Part shown: positions 50,822 to 60,133 of the stretch, piece after piece | How positions within the stretch are numbered: position 1 is the first letter of the stretch | How the letters are laid out: the number at the start of each line of letters is the position of its first letter | Assembly: GCF_000521215.1 (NCBI RefSeq) | Contig: NZ_KI928919.1 | Span: 806,104-870,103, forward strand | Source: Labrenzia sp. DG1229 | GTDB taxonomy: Bacteria; Pseudomonadota; Alphaproteobacteria; Rhizobiales; Stappiaceae | DNA length: 64,000 nt | Direction: 5' to 3' | Position numbers and translations under genes: made by a program | The notes under the pieces: model-generated | Database searches by the model: none | Seen by the model: the letters and a program-made list of their open reading frames with translations, nothing else | What the model was told of the DNA's origin: nothing

Positions 50822-51122
50822 ATTCCGTGATCCGCATCTCGAAAAGCGCAAGGTCTTTCGGCCATCTTGAAGCGCGAATTCTGGAGAAATAGAGACTACT
50901 GTTCGCGATCTCGACAATGCCGCAGCCATAGCTTTTCTCGATCGGCAGGCATTCCAGATCTTTGAGGCCATCAAACTCGATTGTCAGAGCACCAGTCCCG
51001 TCCACTCGCGTCAGGTGCCAGATTTCGGAAATGTAAAAGTCATCTCCAGGCATACGTCGATCGACAATCCAGTGGTTTCGCGCAAAGACAGCTTCAAGAA
51101 TTTCGAGGTGTTCGACAGTCAT
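50802..51122 (-). CDS. Hypothetical protein
   Basis: A 106-residue soluble protein with a mixed alpha-beta composition; the central part reads LTRVDGTGALTIEFDGLKDLECLP and a CGIVEI stretch follows. No family is recognised. There is no signal peptide or membrane helix. The coding pattern looks real, but the start is not strongly supported by a ribosome-binding site. It may be a small stand-alone gene; the neighbours are an alpha/beta hydrolase and a branched-chain amino-acid binding protein. Confidence 0.45.
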   Translation of the reverse strand: MTVEHLEILEAVFARNHWIVDRRMPGDDFYISEIWHLTRVDGTGALTIEFDGLKDLECLPIEKSYGCGIVEIANSSLYFSRIRASRWPKDLALFEMRITEFNQMDW

Positions 51123-51303
51123 TTCAATTGCCGAGAAAGATGCAGAGGGAACGTCAGGAACGCTTGCAGAAATGTGACGAATTTTGAGGGCCGTAGTAAT
51201 TTGCCAAACTCAAGAATAGCAATTTCATCCAAAGAGCAACGGGCGGCCTAACCAAATTTGCCGACCCTGCCTTGAGCCGGGACAGCAACGTTGAGTTCGC
51301 CCC

Positions 51304-51337
51304 ACAAAAAACCGGCGGTCCTTTCGAACCGCCGGCT
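51304..51337 (-). terminator. Rho-independent terminator of the liv operon
   Basis: CCGGCGGT (51312-51319) and ACCGCCGG (51328-51335) form an 8-bp stem; on the minus strand TTTTTT follows. It sits 30 bp after the binding-protein gene and closes the operon. Confidence 0.75.
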
Positions 51338-51366
51338 TGGAAAAACTCTTCCAGAAAAGAAGAAGC

Positions 51367-52572
51367 TTATTGCATTTCGGTCACGACCTCAAAGCCGTTG
51401 GAGCCGACTTCGAACAGGGCGTAGGTGCCCGGAACGTCGCCCTTGGCGTCGAAGTTGTGCTCACCTGCAGCGCCCTTGTAGTCAATGGCCTTGCCGGCTG
51501 CGATCAGTTCCTTCGCCTTCTTCCATTCACCTGGAAGGATGGCCTCACCTTCGCCGTTGGAGACTTCCGTGACGGCTGCAGCAACATCTTCCTTCTTGCC
51601 GCCGGCCTTTTCCACGGCCAGAGCCAGCAGGAAGGCTGCGTCATAGGAGGTGTTTGCGAAGATCGCATCCGGATCACCACCGACGCCCTTGAAAGCTTCG
51701 TTGAACTTGTCGAGGGATTCGGACTGTTCGCCGACCGGAGAAGACGACACGAAGTTGGACAGGTTTTCCGCGCCCAGTTCGTTGATCACGGCGTCGGACT
51801 TCATGCCGTCACCACCAACGAACTTGTCGAAGAAACCGTTCTCCAACGCCTGGCGCAGGATCGTCAGACCGGTTCCGTCACCATAGTCGAAGATGACCAG
51901 AGTGTCGGCGCCGCCCTTGGCGAGCTCTGCGAGGTTGGAACGGTAGGAAGCCTTGCCTTCTTCGTGCGCTGCAAACTGGGTGATATCACCACCGAGCTCG
52001 TCGACATATTCGGCCTTGAACGCATTGGCGAGACCGGTGCCGTAGTCGTTGTTCAGATAGGCAACCGCGACCTTTCCGTATCCCATTTCCTTCATCGTAC
52101 GCGCCAGGGCGCGGCCCTGGAAGTCGTCCGACGGGACGGTGCGGAACACGGTGCCCTTGTCTTCCAGTCCGGAGATTTCCGGAGACGTTCCGGACGGCGT
52201 GATCAACGTGATACCTGCCGGGATGGTCACGGAACCGGCCGCTGCCAGAACAGCACCGGAACAATGCGGACCGACAAGACCGACAACACCTTCGATGTTG
52301 ACTGCCTTGGTCGCGGCATCCGTACCGCCTTGCGGGTTGCAGGCACTGTCGCCGACAACGCCAACCAGTTTTTCGCCGTCGCCGATACCGCCCTGCTCAT
52401 TGACCTGTTGAACGGCCAGCTGGGCCGCATCGATCATGGCAGGAGCCATGGCAGCGATCGGTCCGGAAACGCCGCCGATCAGGCCGATCTTGACGTCGGC
52501 CTGTGCGGGAACGGACGCCAGTGCAGTTGCAGCCATCATGCCTGCAGCAAGTGCAAAAAGTTTGGTTTTCAT
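51367..52572 (-). CDS. livJ: Branched-chain amino-acid ABC transporter substrate-binding protein
   Basis: A 401-residue periplasmic binding protein with a signal peptide (cleavage near AQA-DVKIG). The fold is the type I LivJ class: VKIGLIGGVSGPIAAMAP, VVGLVGPHCSGAVLAAAG and ITPSGTSPEIS line the ligand site. Ligands of this class include leucine, isoleucine, valine and related amino acids; the exact one is not known. It is the last gene of the operon, 93 bp after livM and followed by a terminator. The start has GGAGGTACTCCT-type purines upstream. Confidence 0.9.
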   Translation of the reverse strand: MKTKLFALAAGMMAATALASVPAQADVKIGLIGGVSGPIAAMAPAMIDAAQLAVQQVNEQGGIGDGEKLVGVVGDSACNPQGGTDAATKAVNIEGVVGLVGPHCSGAVLAAAGSVTIPAGITLITPSGTSPEISGLEDKGTVFRTVPSDDFQGRALARTMKEMGYGKVAVAYLNNDYGTGLANAFKAEYVDELGGDITQFAAHEEGKASYRSNLAELAKGGADTLVIFDYGDGTGLTILRQALENGFFDKFVGGDGMKSDAVINELGAENLSNFVSSSPVGEQSESLDKFNEAFKGVGGDPDAIFANTSYDAAFLLALAVEKAGGKKEDVAAAVTEVSNGEGEAILPGEWKKAKELIAAGKAIDYKGAAGEHNFDAKGDVPGTYALFEVGSNGFEVVTEMQ

Positions 52573-52665
52573 AGGAGTACCTCCTCAATTATCCGGTCTT
52601 CGCCGGGTCTTTAGGAATTTCGGCTCCCACGCTTTGTAAAGACGCGTGGACCCCGGGGAGCGGGC

Positions 52666-53631
52666 CTAATGCCGGTCCGCCCCGGATTTCGTCGACCGCT
52701 GGTCTCCCCTCAAAGGCTCGGGGAGCAGTCCTTCGGGTCTGAACCGCAGCACAAGCTGCAGCATGAGACCAATCAGGAACAAGCGGAGGTATTTTGCCTG
52801 AACCGCATATTCATGCGGAAGACGGTCGGTTGCAATCTCTGAAACGGACCAAATGATCCAAACAACAGCAGCTCCGAGAATCGCGCCGCGATTGTTGCCC
52901 GATCCGCCAAGGATGAGCATGATCCAGATCAGGAACGTTGCCACCATCGGATCGATCGCTTCAGGCGTGATCGATCTGTTGAAATGGGCGAACATCGCAC
53001 CGCCAAGGCCCATCAGTGCGGCACCGAAAATGAATGCTTCCAGCCGCCGGAACTCCACGTTCTTGCCCATGGCCCTGGCGGCATCCTCATCATCGCGGAT
53101 CGCACGCATCATGCGGCCCCATGGAGCGTTGAACTGACGCTCCACGACGACATAAGCAACAATCAACACCGCCAGGACGATGATCAGATAGGCGATTTGC
53201 GACTCCATGTAGCCCAGATCGCCAGCAGGCCGGGGAATGTTGGATATGCCGCGCGCTCCATTGGTGAGCACAGGCTCGGACTTGATCACCAGCCGGATAA
53301 TCTCGGCAATCCCGATGGTGGCGATCGCAAGGTAGTCGGATCGGAAACGCAGGCAGATCTTTCCGATCGGCCAGGCAACAAGCCCAGCCGCCAGCATTGC
53401 TCCGATCCAGCCGATGACAAAATGCAGGTCGAAGCCACCAATGCGACCGTCGGCGGGCGCCGTTGATATGATCGCGGACGTATATGCGCCAACTGCGAAG
53501 AAACCGGCAATACCCGCGTTGAACAGCCCGGCAAAGCCCCACTGGATGTTGAGCCCAAGCGCCAGCAACGCATAGATACAGATGAAGATCGCCATGAAGA
53601 GGGCGTAGTTGACAAGACCCACAAATTCCAT
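52666..53631 (-). CDS. livM: Branched-chain amino-acid ABC transporter permease (LivM)
   Basis: A 321-residue membrane protein with about nine hydrophobic helices. The LivM pattern YALLALGLNIQWGFAGLFNAGIAGFFAVGAYTSAI is at the N-terminus and the conserved GRMMRAIRDDEDAARAMGKN loop contacts the ATPase. It follows livH by 15 bp. It forms the channel with LivH. The length is normal. Confidence 0.9.
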   Translation of the reverse strand: MEFVGLVNYALFMAIFICIYALLALGLNIQWGFAGLFNAGIAGFFAVGAYTSAIISTAPADGRIGGFDLHFVIGWIGAMLAAGLVAWPIGKICLRFRSDYLAIATIGIAEIIRLVIKSEPVLTNGARGISNIPRPAGDLGYMESQIAYLIIVLAVLIVAYVVVERQFNAPWGRMMRAIRDDEDAARAMGKNVEFRRLEAFIFGAALMGLGGAMFAHFNRSITPEAIDPMVATFLIWIMLILGGSGNNRGAILGAAVVWIIWSVSEIATDRLPHEYAVQAKYLRLFLIGLMLQLVLRFRPEGLLPEPLRGDQRSTKSGADRH

Positions 53632-53646
53632 CTTGCATCCCTCCCC

Positions 53647-54528
53647 TTACAGAACCTTGCCCTTGAGCAGCCCGGTCGGGCGCACAAGCAGCATGAACAG
53701 CAAAATGGCGAACGCCATCGCGGCCTTGTATTCACTCGGGATGACAAGAACCGAGAGTTCTTCCGCGATCCCGACGATCAGACCGCCGAGTACGGCCCCC
53801 TCAACCCTGCCGACGCCGCCAAGAATGGCAGCGGCGAACATCGGCAGCAGCATGTGCCAACCCATCATGGCTTTCAGTTCCGTATTGATGCCAAGAAAGA
53901 AACCGGACGCAGCACAGAGACCGCCTGCGATCACCCATGTCAGCATGACAACCTTCTTGTTGTCGATACCGGAAAGCAGCGCCAGGTTCGGATTGTCGGA
54001 CATGGCCCGCATCGCCTTGCCCCATTTGGATCGCGTCAGAAACAGCTGCAAAACGCCAACCAGAACCACCATCGCCAGGAGCGTATAGATCTCGCGGTCA
54101 CGAATGCGGATGCCGAAATAGTCCTCCGGACGGACAATGCCACGCGAGTAGGTCTGGGTGTCGACACCCCAAACGACCTGGACCACCGCCCGGATCATCA
54201 GCGCGATACCAAGCGAAGCCATCACGGTCACGATCTTGGGACGCTCGCGCAAGTGCTCGTAAAAGACCTTGTCGATGCCGACCGCGACGGCTGCAGTGCC
54301 GAGAACGGCGATCGGAAGCGCAACATAGGGCGAGACGCCCATGCCGGTGACGGCTGCCAGCGCGATAAAGGCACCAAGGGTCGCCAGATCACCATGCGCC
54401 AGATGTGCGTAGCGCAGGATTGCGAAAATCAGCGTGATGCCGACGGCACCGAGCGCATAGATCGAACCGAGAACAATGCCCGGCACAACGTAGAAATTGA
54501 CAAGTTCGAACAGGTCCATACCGATCAC
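53647..54528 (-). CDS. livH: Branched-chain amino-acid ABC transporter permease (LivH)
   Basis: A 293-residue membrane protein with about eight helices. Family signatures are GIVLGSIYALGAVGITLIFAILRYAHLAHGD, and the ATPase-contact loop SKWGKAMRAMSDNPNLA. The GTG at 54528 overlaps the livF stop codon by 4 bp (GTGA), which supports coupling; the ATG at 54519 is the alternative. It pairs with LivM to form the transport pore. Confidence 0.9.
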   Translation of the reverse strand: MIGMDLFELVNFYVVPGIVLGSIYALGAVGITLIFAILRYAHLAHGDLATLGAFIALAAVTGMGVSPYVALPIAVLGTAAVAVGIDKVFYEHLRERPKIVTVMASLGIALMIRAVVQVVWGVDTQTYSRGIVRPEDYFGIRIRDREIYTLLAMVVLVGVLQLFLTRSKWGKAMRAMSDNPNLALLSGIDNKKVVMLTWVIAGGLCAASGFFLGINTELKAMMGWHMLLPMFAAAILGGVGRVEGAVLGGLIVGIAEELSVLVIPSEYKAAMAFAILLFMLLVRPTGLLKGKVL

Positions 54529-55232
54529 CCACCCAGAAACATTTCGGCGACTTCACGGTCAGCCAGAAGGTCCGCACCAGTGCCTTCGTGGCGGTTCTTG
54601 CCTGCCGCCAGCACATACCCTCTGTCAGCAAAGGCCAGCGCCTGTTTGGCATGTTGTTCGACAAGAAGAATGGCAACGCCCGTGTCGCGCACATCACGGC
54701 AGATCTGGAAAATCTGTTCCATGTATTTTGGCGACAGGCCGGCTGTCGGTTCGTCCAGCAGGAGAAGCTTGGGATCGAGCATCAATGCCCGTCCCATGGC
54801 GACCATCTGGCGCTGTCCGCCGGACAGACTGCCTGCCATGGTCCTGCGACGTTCCTTGAGATCCGGAAACAGAGTGTAGACCCGGTCATAGGCTGCCGAC
54901 AAATCGCCTGTCTTCAGGAAACCACCCATTTCGAGGTTCTCGTGAATAGACATTTCCCGGAAGATATTGTCGACCTGAGGCACGTAACAAATCCCGCGCT
55001 GAACAATACGGTTCGGTGCCCAGCCCGTGATGTCGTCCTCGTCAAACAGCATCTTGCCGCCGCGGATTGTAAGCAGACCGAACACCGACTTCATCGCCGT
55101 CGATTTCCCGGCACCATTCGGGCCGACGATCACGACAATCTCCTCCTGTGCCACGGTCAACGACACATTCTGCAGAATGTCGGCTTCGCCATATCCACCC
55201 GTCAGGTTCTCCATCGAAAGAAGCGCACTCAT
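54525..55232 (-). CDS. livF: Branched-chain amino-acid ABC transporter ATP-binding protein (LivF)
   Basis: A 235-residue ABC ATPase. Walker A is GPNGAGKST, the signature is LSGGQRQMVAMGRALM and Walker B is LLLLDEPTAGLSP. LivF-type wording (GYGEADILQNVSLTV at the start) separates it from LivG. It overlaps livG by 4 bp and livH by 4 bp, a tightly coupled arrangement. It hydrolyses ATP to drive uptake. Confidence 0.9.
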   Translation of the reverse strand: MSALLSMENLTGGYGEADILQNVSLTVAQEEIVVIVGPNGAGKSTAMKSVFGLLTIRGGKMLFDEDDITGWAPNRIVQRGICYVPQVDNIFREMSIHENLEMGGFLKTGDLSAAYDRVYTLFPDLKERRRTMAGSLSGGQRQMVAMGRALMLDPKLLLLDEPTAGLSPKYMEQIFQICRDVRDTGVAILLVEQHAKQALAFADRGYVLAAGKNRHEGTGADLLADREVAEMFLGG

Positions 55233-55999
55233 GCTGCATCTCCCGTTGTCTCGCCGAGATAGGCTTCAAGCACCTGCGGATCGGAGCGGACTGTCTGGAA
55301 ATCGCCTTCGATCAGCACCTTGCCTTCCGCCATGCACACGACCGGGTCGCAGAGCTTTTCGATCATCTCCATGTCGTGTTCGATCAAAACAAAGGTGTAG
55401 CCACGTTCCTTGTTGAGAATCTCGATCTTGGTTTCGAGTTTTCGCAACAATGTCCGGTTCACGCCGGCGGCCGGTTCGTCCAGCAGGACCAGCCTGGCGT
55501 CGGTCATCATCGTCCGGCCGAGCTCGAGAAGCTTCTTCTGACCTCCGGAGAGATTACCGGCGCGCTCGTGGGCGACATGTGTCAATTCCAGAAACTCGAG
55601 CGTCTCGTACGCCTTGCTCTCCACGTCTCTTTCCGTGGACCTGACGCGACTCCAGGCAACCCAGTTGGCAAACAGATTTTCACCTGGTTGCGAGGGCGGC
55701 ACCATCATCAGGTTTTCCAGCGCGGTCAGCTTGTGAAACTCGTGCGGGATCTGGAACGTACGAACGAGACCCTTGTGAAACAGCTGATGACTGGCAAGGC
55801 CCGTCACGTCCTCACCCAGAAAACGAATAGCACCGCTCGTTGGCGTCAAAGCCCCTGCAATCAGGTTGAAGAGCGTTGTTTTCCCTGCCCCGTTGGGCCC
55901 AATCAGTCCAGTTGTACTGTTTTCTTCGACGCGGAACGTGCAGCCGTTGACTGCCCGGAACCCCCCAAAATCCATTTCGAGCTGATCAAGCTCAAGCAT
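55229..55999 (-). CDS. livG: Branched-chain amino-acid ABC transporter ATP-binding protein (LivG)
   Basis: A 256-residue ABC ATPase. Walker A is GPNGAGKTTLFN, the signature is LSGGQKKLLELGR, Walker B is LVLLDEPAAGVN and the H-loop is VLIEHDM. The LivG-specific FGGFRAVNGCTF start is present. It is the first gene of the liv operon (G-F-H-M-J), so the promoter must lie upstream in the 56000-56623 region. Unlike many operons of this type, the binding-protein gene comes last. Confidence 0.9.
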   Translation of the reverse strand: MLELDQLEMDFGGFRAVNGCTFRVEENSTTGLIGPNGAGKTTLFNLIAGALTPTSGAIRFLGEDVTGLASHQLFHKGLVRTFQIPHEFHKLTALENLMMVPPSQPGENLFANWVAWSRVRSTERDVESKAYETLEFLELTHVAHERAGNLSGGQKKLLELGRTMMTDARLVLLDEPAAGVNRTLLRKLETKIEILNKERGYTFVLIEHDMEMIEKLCDPVVCMAEGKVLIEGDFQTVRSDPQVLEAYLGETTGDAA

Positions 56000-56623
56000 T
56001 CATGCTCCTCGCCGCCCCCCAAGCGGTCTTTCTTATTGCGTTTTGGCCGTGCCCCGTCTTTTTAGACTTGTAGAAGCAGACTTTTGATGTCTGTCCCTCA
56101 CGGCATCCTGACCTTCTAACTTTATTGGCAGCGCAATCAACCGATAATCACCCGCTTCCACCGCAGAAAGGGCAAGATTTTCCAGATTTTGCCCATCATG
56201 GAAACATCCAGTTCGCGACATAGGCAATTTTCCTAATGAATTGCTGCTGCAAAGGCCTGCGGTGAGCGCAAGTTTTCTGCGGAAAGCACCAGGCAATGTG
56301 CAGAGCATGAGAGAATCTTGACGGTGTTGGTCGCGTTTAGTTGAAAGGCCTGTCGAATGACTTGAAGTCGACAGCAACATCTCCGTATAAATTACAATAC
56401 ACCTTTCACTTATCCTCAAAGAATTCAATTTGAAACAATATAATAAATACCGCCGCAGGAATTCTTGACTAGAGTTCGGGGATATCGGCCGTGTTGCACC
56501 GGCTCCTGGCGCGCGACAAAAACCGATCGCAAGCCTGCCGACATCAGAGCCTGGCAAAGGCCGTGACTAAACTTGGAGGGAAAACTGTCGAGCCGATCAG
56601 AATTGTCATTGGAAATCGACGAC
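56000..56623. other. Intergenic region between the liv operon and the GGDEF-EAL gene
   Basis: There are 624 bases with no gene I can support. A minus-strand open frame (56033-56557) looks like random translation. The region must contain the liv promoter reading left and the GGDEF-EAL promoter reading right. The part near 56400-56460 is AT-rich. Confidence 0.5.
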
Positions 56624-58663
56624 ATGACATTCCTCGGCCCTGTCAACGTGGCCGACGGCAGTGTCGACGCGAACCTCATCCTGCAGCTTTATGACAGACT
56701 CGATACGGCAGTCTGGATATTTGATTTCGATCACAAGAGATACTTGTGGGCCAATCGCAAGACCCTGGAAATCACTGAAGCAGACAGTCTGGAAGAACTG
56801 CAATCACGGGATCTTGGCGCCGATATGTCACCGGCAGTGGAGCAACGCCTGCGTCAGTACCAACAGGATTTCTGCAAAGGTGATGTCAGCTTTTCGGAAA
56901 TCTGGACACTCTATCCAAAGGGCAAGCCCAAGGTCCTGCAAATCGAAATGAGTGGTGTGCGGTTGCGCGACGGCCGTATGGCATTGCTGTGCGAAGGCCG
57001 CGAGCACCACGAACAGCAGCCCGAAACACTGCGAAGTGCGGAAGCCCTGTTGCACACGACGGTGATGATCGCGCTTTTTTCCAAGGACGGAAGCCCGCTT
57101 TACCGGAATACCGCCTCCCGTGCGTCCTGCATCACCCTTGAAACCCGGTTTCCCGACCAGTTTGTCCGCAAGGAGGACGTGAGGGACATATTTGATCTGG
57201 TTGAGCAGGAGCGAACGCTGAAATTCGTCGCACATGTGAAAACGAGTTTGGGCTTCAAATGGCACGAACTCACCATTCGCGCATGCCATGACGCGGTTTC
57301 AGGACAGCCGGCCTATCTCGTCAGCGAGATCGACGTCACCGAATTGCATGAAACCAAGGAGCGGGCACAATATCTCGCGAGCCATGACACGCTGACCGGT
57401 CTGTCCAACCGGACCTTCCTGCAGGAACGGCTGTCCCACATTCTGAAAACGGCGGATACGAAAAACCAGACTGCAACGCTTTACCTGTTCGATCTGGACG
57501 ATTTCAAGCTTGTGAACGATTCACTTGGCCACGCGGCAGGCGACGTCCTGTTGCAGCTGGTTGCCGAAGAATTGAAAGCGATCGCCGGCCCGGAGGATGT
57601 CGTTGCACGGCTCGGCGGCGACGAGTTTCTGATTTGCCACCTCGAAAAACCGGGCTCGGAGGATCCGGACTGGTTCGGCCGTTCACTTCTGCGCTCCTTT
57701 GCCAAACCCCAGGTTCTTGAGGGCAAACGAAGACAGGTCGGCCTCAGTATCGGTTACGCACATTATCCTGATGATGGACGCGACATAGACCAGCTCATGC
57801 GGCACGCGGATCTTGCCCTTTACCAGGCGAAATCAGATCCTTCCGCGAAGTGTATCAGGTTTCGCGACCGTATGCGCCGTTTGCGCGATGAACACCGCGC
57901 CATCAAGAAGGACCTTGAACGGGCGCTGCAAAAGAACGAATTCATCCTCTACTATCAGCCAATTGCGTGCACCCGCACCGACAAGGTGGTGTCCGGAGAA
58001 GCCCTTCTGCGCTGGCAACACCCGGAACGTGGCATGGTCGGACCGGACGACTTCATAAAAATTGCCGAAGACGCCGGGCTTATCGATGAAATCGGAACCT
58101 GGGTTGCCGAACAGGTCGCGCATCTGCAGCACCGCCTTCACAATCTGCAATATGCCGTTCCGCTCGCTTTGAATGTGTCACCGCGGCAACTCTCCGATTC
58201 CTCATTCCTGAGCCTGATGCAATCGCTGCCCCTAGCAACGGGCTGTGACCCGTCCGACATTTCGCTGGAAATTACGGAATCGGTGATTTTGGGAGATATT
58301 CCGAACGCGCGCGAAACGCTGACAGCGCTCAAGCATTGCGGATATCAAATCGTCATCGATGACTTCGGCACCGGTTACTCCAACCTTGCCTACCTCCACA
58401 ACTACCCGATCGACGGCATCAAGATCGACCGGATGTTCATGGAAGACATCAGCACGGGCGGGGAAATCGTCAAACTGATCCTGTCGCTGGCAAATGCACT
58501 CGGCGCAGGCGTCGTTGCCGAAGGTGTTGAGACGATCGAGCAACGATCCTGGCTGTCGCAAAACGGCTGCAACCGCTATCAGGGCTATCTCTATTCAAGG
58601 CCTGTCCCCGAAGAACGTTTCCTGTCCATGCTGGAAACGCAGACGCAGATCGCTGCTATGTGA
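56624..58663 (+). CDS. PAS-GGDEF-EAL c-di-GMP signalling protein
   Basis: A 679-residue cytoplasmic protein. It has a PAS-like region (about 15-110) and a second one (about 140-260), a GGDEF domain (about 270-425) with an intact RLGGDEFLI, and an EAL domain (about 435-675) with intact GEALLRW, LEITESVIL and IDDFGTGYSNLAYL. Both enzyme motifs are complete, so it may make or degrade c-di-GMP; the I-site RxxD is not seen before GGDEF. I chose the ATG at 56624 because the upstream in-frame TTG at 56573 lies on top of the GGAGGG purine run. It ends 8 bp inside the kynureninase gene end. Confidence 0.85.
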   Translation: MTFLGPVNVADGSVDANLILQLYDRLDTAVWIFDFDHKRYLWANRKTLEITEADSLEELQSRDLGADMSPAVEQRLRQYQQDFCKGDVSFSEIWTLYPKGKPKVLQIEMSGVRLRDGRMALLCEGREHHEQQPETLRSAEALLHTTVMIALFSKDGSPLYRNTASRASCITLETRFPDQFVRKEDVRDIFDLVEQERTLKFVAHVKTSLGFKWHELTIRACHDAVSGQPAYLVSEIDVTELHETKERAQYLASHDTLTGLSNRTFLQERLSHILKTADTKNQTATLYLFDLDDFKLVNDSLGHAAGDVLLQLVAEELKAIAGPEDVVARLGGDEFLICHLEKPGSEDPDWFGRSLLRSFAKPQVLEGKRRQVGLSIGYAHYPDDGRDIDQLMRHADLALYQAKSDPSAKCIRFRDRMRRLRDEHRAIKKDLERALQKNEFILYYQPIACTRTDKVVSGEALLRWQHPERGMVGPDDFIKIAEDAGLIDEIGTWVAEQVAHLQHRLHNLQYAVPLALNVSPRQLSDSSFLSLMQSLPLATGCDPSDISLEITESVILGDIPNARETLTALKHCGYQIVIDDFGTGYSNLAYLHNYPIDGIKIDRMFMEDISTGGEIVKLILSLANALGAGVVAEGVETIEQRSWLSQNGCNRYQGYLYSRPVPEERFLSMLETQTQIAAM

Positions 58664-59876
58664 CCTTGGCGCGCGTCTTGAACTCAGGCCGGTCCCAGCT
58701 GCCCGTATCAAGAATGTCCGCAAGAATTGCGACCGCGTCGACAATATCATGATGTGACAGATAGAGCGGAGTGAACCCGAAGCGCATGACATCCGGCGCC
58801 CGGAAATCGCCGATGACACCTCGTGCAATCAAGGCCTGCATGACCGCATAACCCTCACCAAACCGGAATGAAACCTGGCTGCCGCGTTCCGACGGGTTAC
58901 GGGGGCTTGCAAGTGTCAGCTGCGGGCATCTGACCTCGACTTCCGCGATGAAAAGTTCGCTGAGGGAAATCGATTTGGCGCGTATGTCTGCCATGTCGAC
59001 ATCCTCAAAGATGTCCAGAGCAGCGTGGAGACTTGAAAGTGCCAGAATGGCGGGCGTGCCGACGGTCATGCGCGCGATGCCGGACACCGGGCGATAATCG
59101 AGGTCGAAAGCGAACGGGGCTTCGTGCCCCATCCAGCCTGTCAGCGGAGACGAAACCCTGTCCAGATGGTCCGGCGAAACGTAAAGAAAGGCAGGTGCGC
59201 CAGGGCCGCCGTTCAGATACTTGTAACCACATCCGATTGCGAAATCCGCCTTGGCTCCCAACAGGTCAACTTCAATCGCACCGGCCGAATGTGCCAGGTC
59301 CCAAATAGCAATGGCGCCAGCGTCATGGGCCTTCCGGGTCAGGTCTTTCATGTCGTGCACCCGTCCGGTCCGGTAGTCGACCTGGGTCAGCATCATCGCA
59401 GCAACCCGGTCGTCCAGCATCGCTTCGACCTCCTCCGGTGCGACGATTTTCAGCTCATGTCCTTTTGCAAGGAGATCCTTGAGTCCTGCAGCAACATAGA
59501 GATCGGTCGGGAAGTTTCCGCTGTCCGACAGGATGACTTTCCGTTCCGGACGAAGTGACAGTGCCGCGGAGAGGACCTTGAAGACATTGACCGATGTGCT
59601 GTCGCAGGCGACGACGGTGCCATTCGGCGCGCCGATCAGCCGACCAATCCGGTCACCCGTGCGCAAAGGAAGATCGAACCAGCCATGACTGTTCCATGCC
59701 CTGATCAGACTGGTACCCCATTGCTCCGTCACCACGTCGGCAACGCGTCCCGGGACATGTTTCGGCAGAACCCCGAGTGAATTGCCGTCTAGATAGATGA
59801 CGCCCTCGGGAAGATGAAATGCATCTTTCTTGTGTCTCAACTTGTCGTTCTGATCGGACGGGTGCTTCGAAGTCAT
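58656..59876 (-). CDS. kynU: Kynureninase
   Basis: A 406-residue PLP enzyme that cleaves kynurenine to anthranilate and alanine. It shows YLDGNSLG at the start, the phosphate-binding ACDSTSVNVFKVL, the aspartate in AIWDLAHSAGAI and the PLP lysine in GCGYKYLNGGPGAPAF. The C-terminal RGVIGDFRAPDVMRFGFTPLY is typical of bacterial KynU. No other tryptophan-degradation genes are next to it. It is divergent from sdaA across 257 bp that include a 14-bp tandem duplication. Confidence 0.9.
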   Translation of the reverse strand: MTSKHPSDQNDKLRHKKDAFHLPEGVIYLDGNSLGVLPKHVPGRVADVVTEQWGTSLIRAWNSHGWFDLPLRTGDRIGRLIGAPNGTVVACDSTSVNVFKVLSAALSLRPERKVILSDSGNFPTDLYVAAGLKDLLAKGHELKIVAPEEVEAMLDDRVAAMMLTQVDYRTGRVHDMKDLTRKAHDAGAIAIWDLAHSAGAIEVDLLGAKADFAIGCGYKYLNGGPGAPAFLYVSPDHLDRVSSPLTGWMGHEAPFAFDLDYRPVSGIARMTVGTPAILALSSLHAALDIFEDVDMADIRAKSISLSELFIAEVEVRCPQLTLASPRNPSERGSQVSFRFGEGYAVMQALIARGVIGDFRAPDVMRFGFTPLYLSHHDIVDAVAILADILDTGSWDRPEFKTRAKVT

Positions 59877-59891
59877 TGAATGCTCGTTATT

Positions 59892-59919
59892 GGCTGGCCT
59901 GCGGGGGCTGGCCTGCGGG
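59892..59919. repeat. Perfect 14-bp tandem duplication
   Basis: GGCTGGCCTGCGGG occurs twice without a gap (59892-59905 and 59906-59919), 16 bases upstream of the kynU start. It is probably a recent slippage event and could change promoter or leader spacing for kynU. Confidence 0.6.
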
Positions 59920-60133
59920 AAAGAGGCCGCACGCTATCAAAGGCCAATCCCGCAAACAACTATATCTGTATTCCGTTTCCTGGCATCGGCGATCTGTTGG
60001 CCGACAGCGATAGCCGCGATGTCGCAATCAGCACACAATTGCCCGTTTGGGCGCCGGAGCGCATCGTGCCGTCTGTTAGCTTTGCTTCAAGTCCAATCCG
60101 GTCAGCAACCCTTGGAAATGCGGTCCAAATCAG

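Noticed and set aside
51337-52614. A 425-codon + strand open frame
   Set aside because: It is antisense to livJ, which has a signal peptide and a complete binding-protein fold.
56033-56557. Possible minus-strand gene in the region upstream of the liv operon
   Set aside because: The translation looks random (many Ser, Arg and Cys), there is no clear ribosome-binding site and no recognisable motif.
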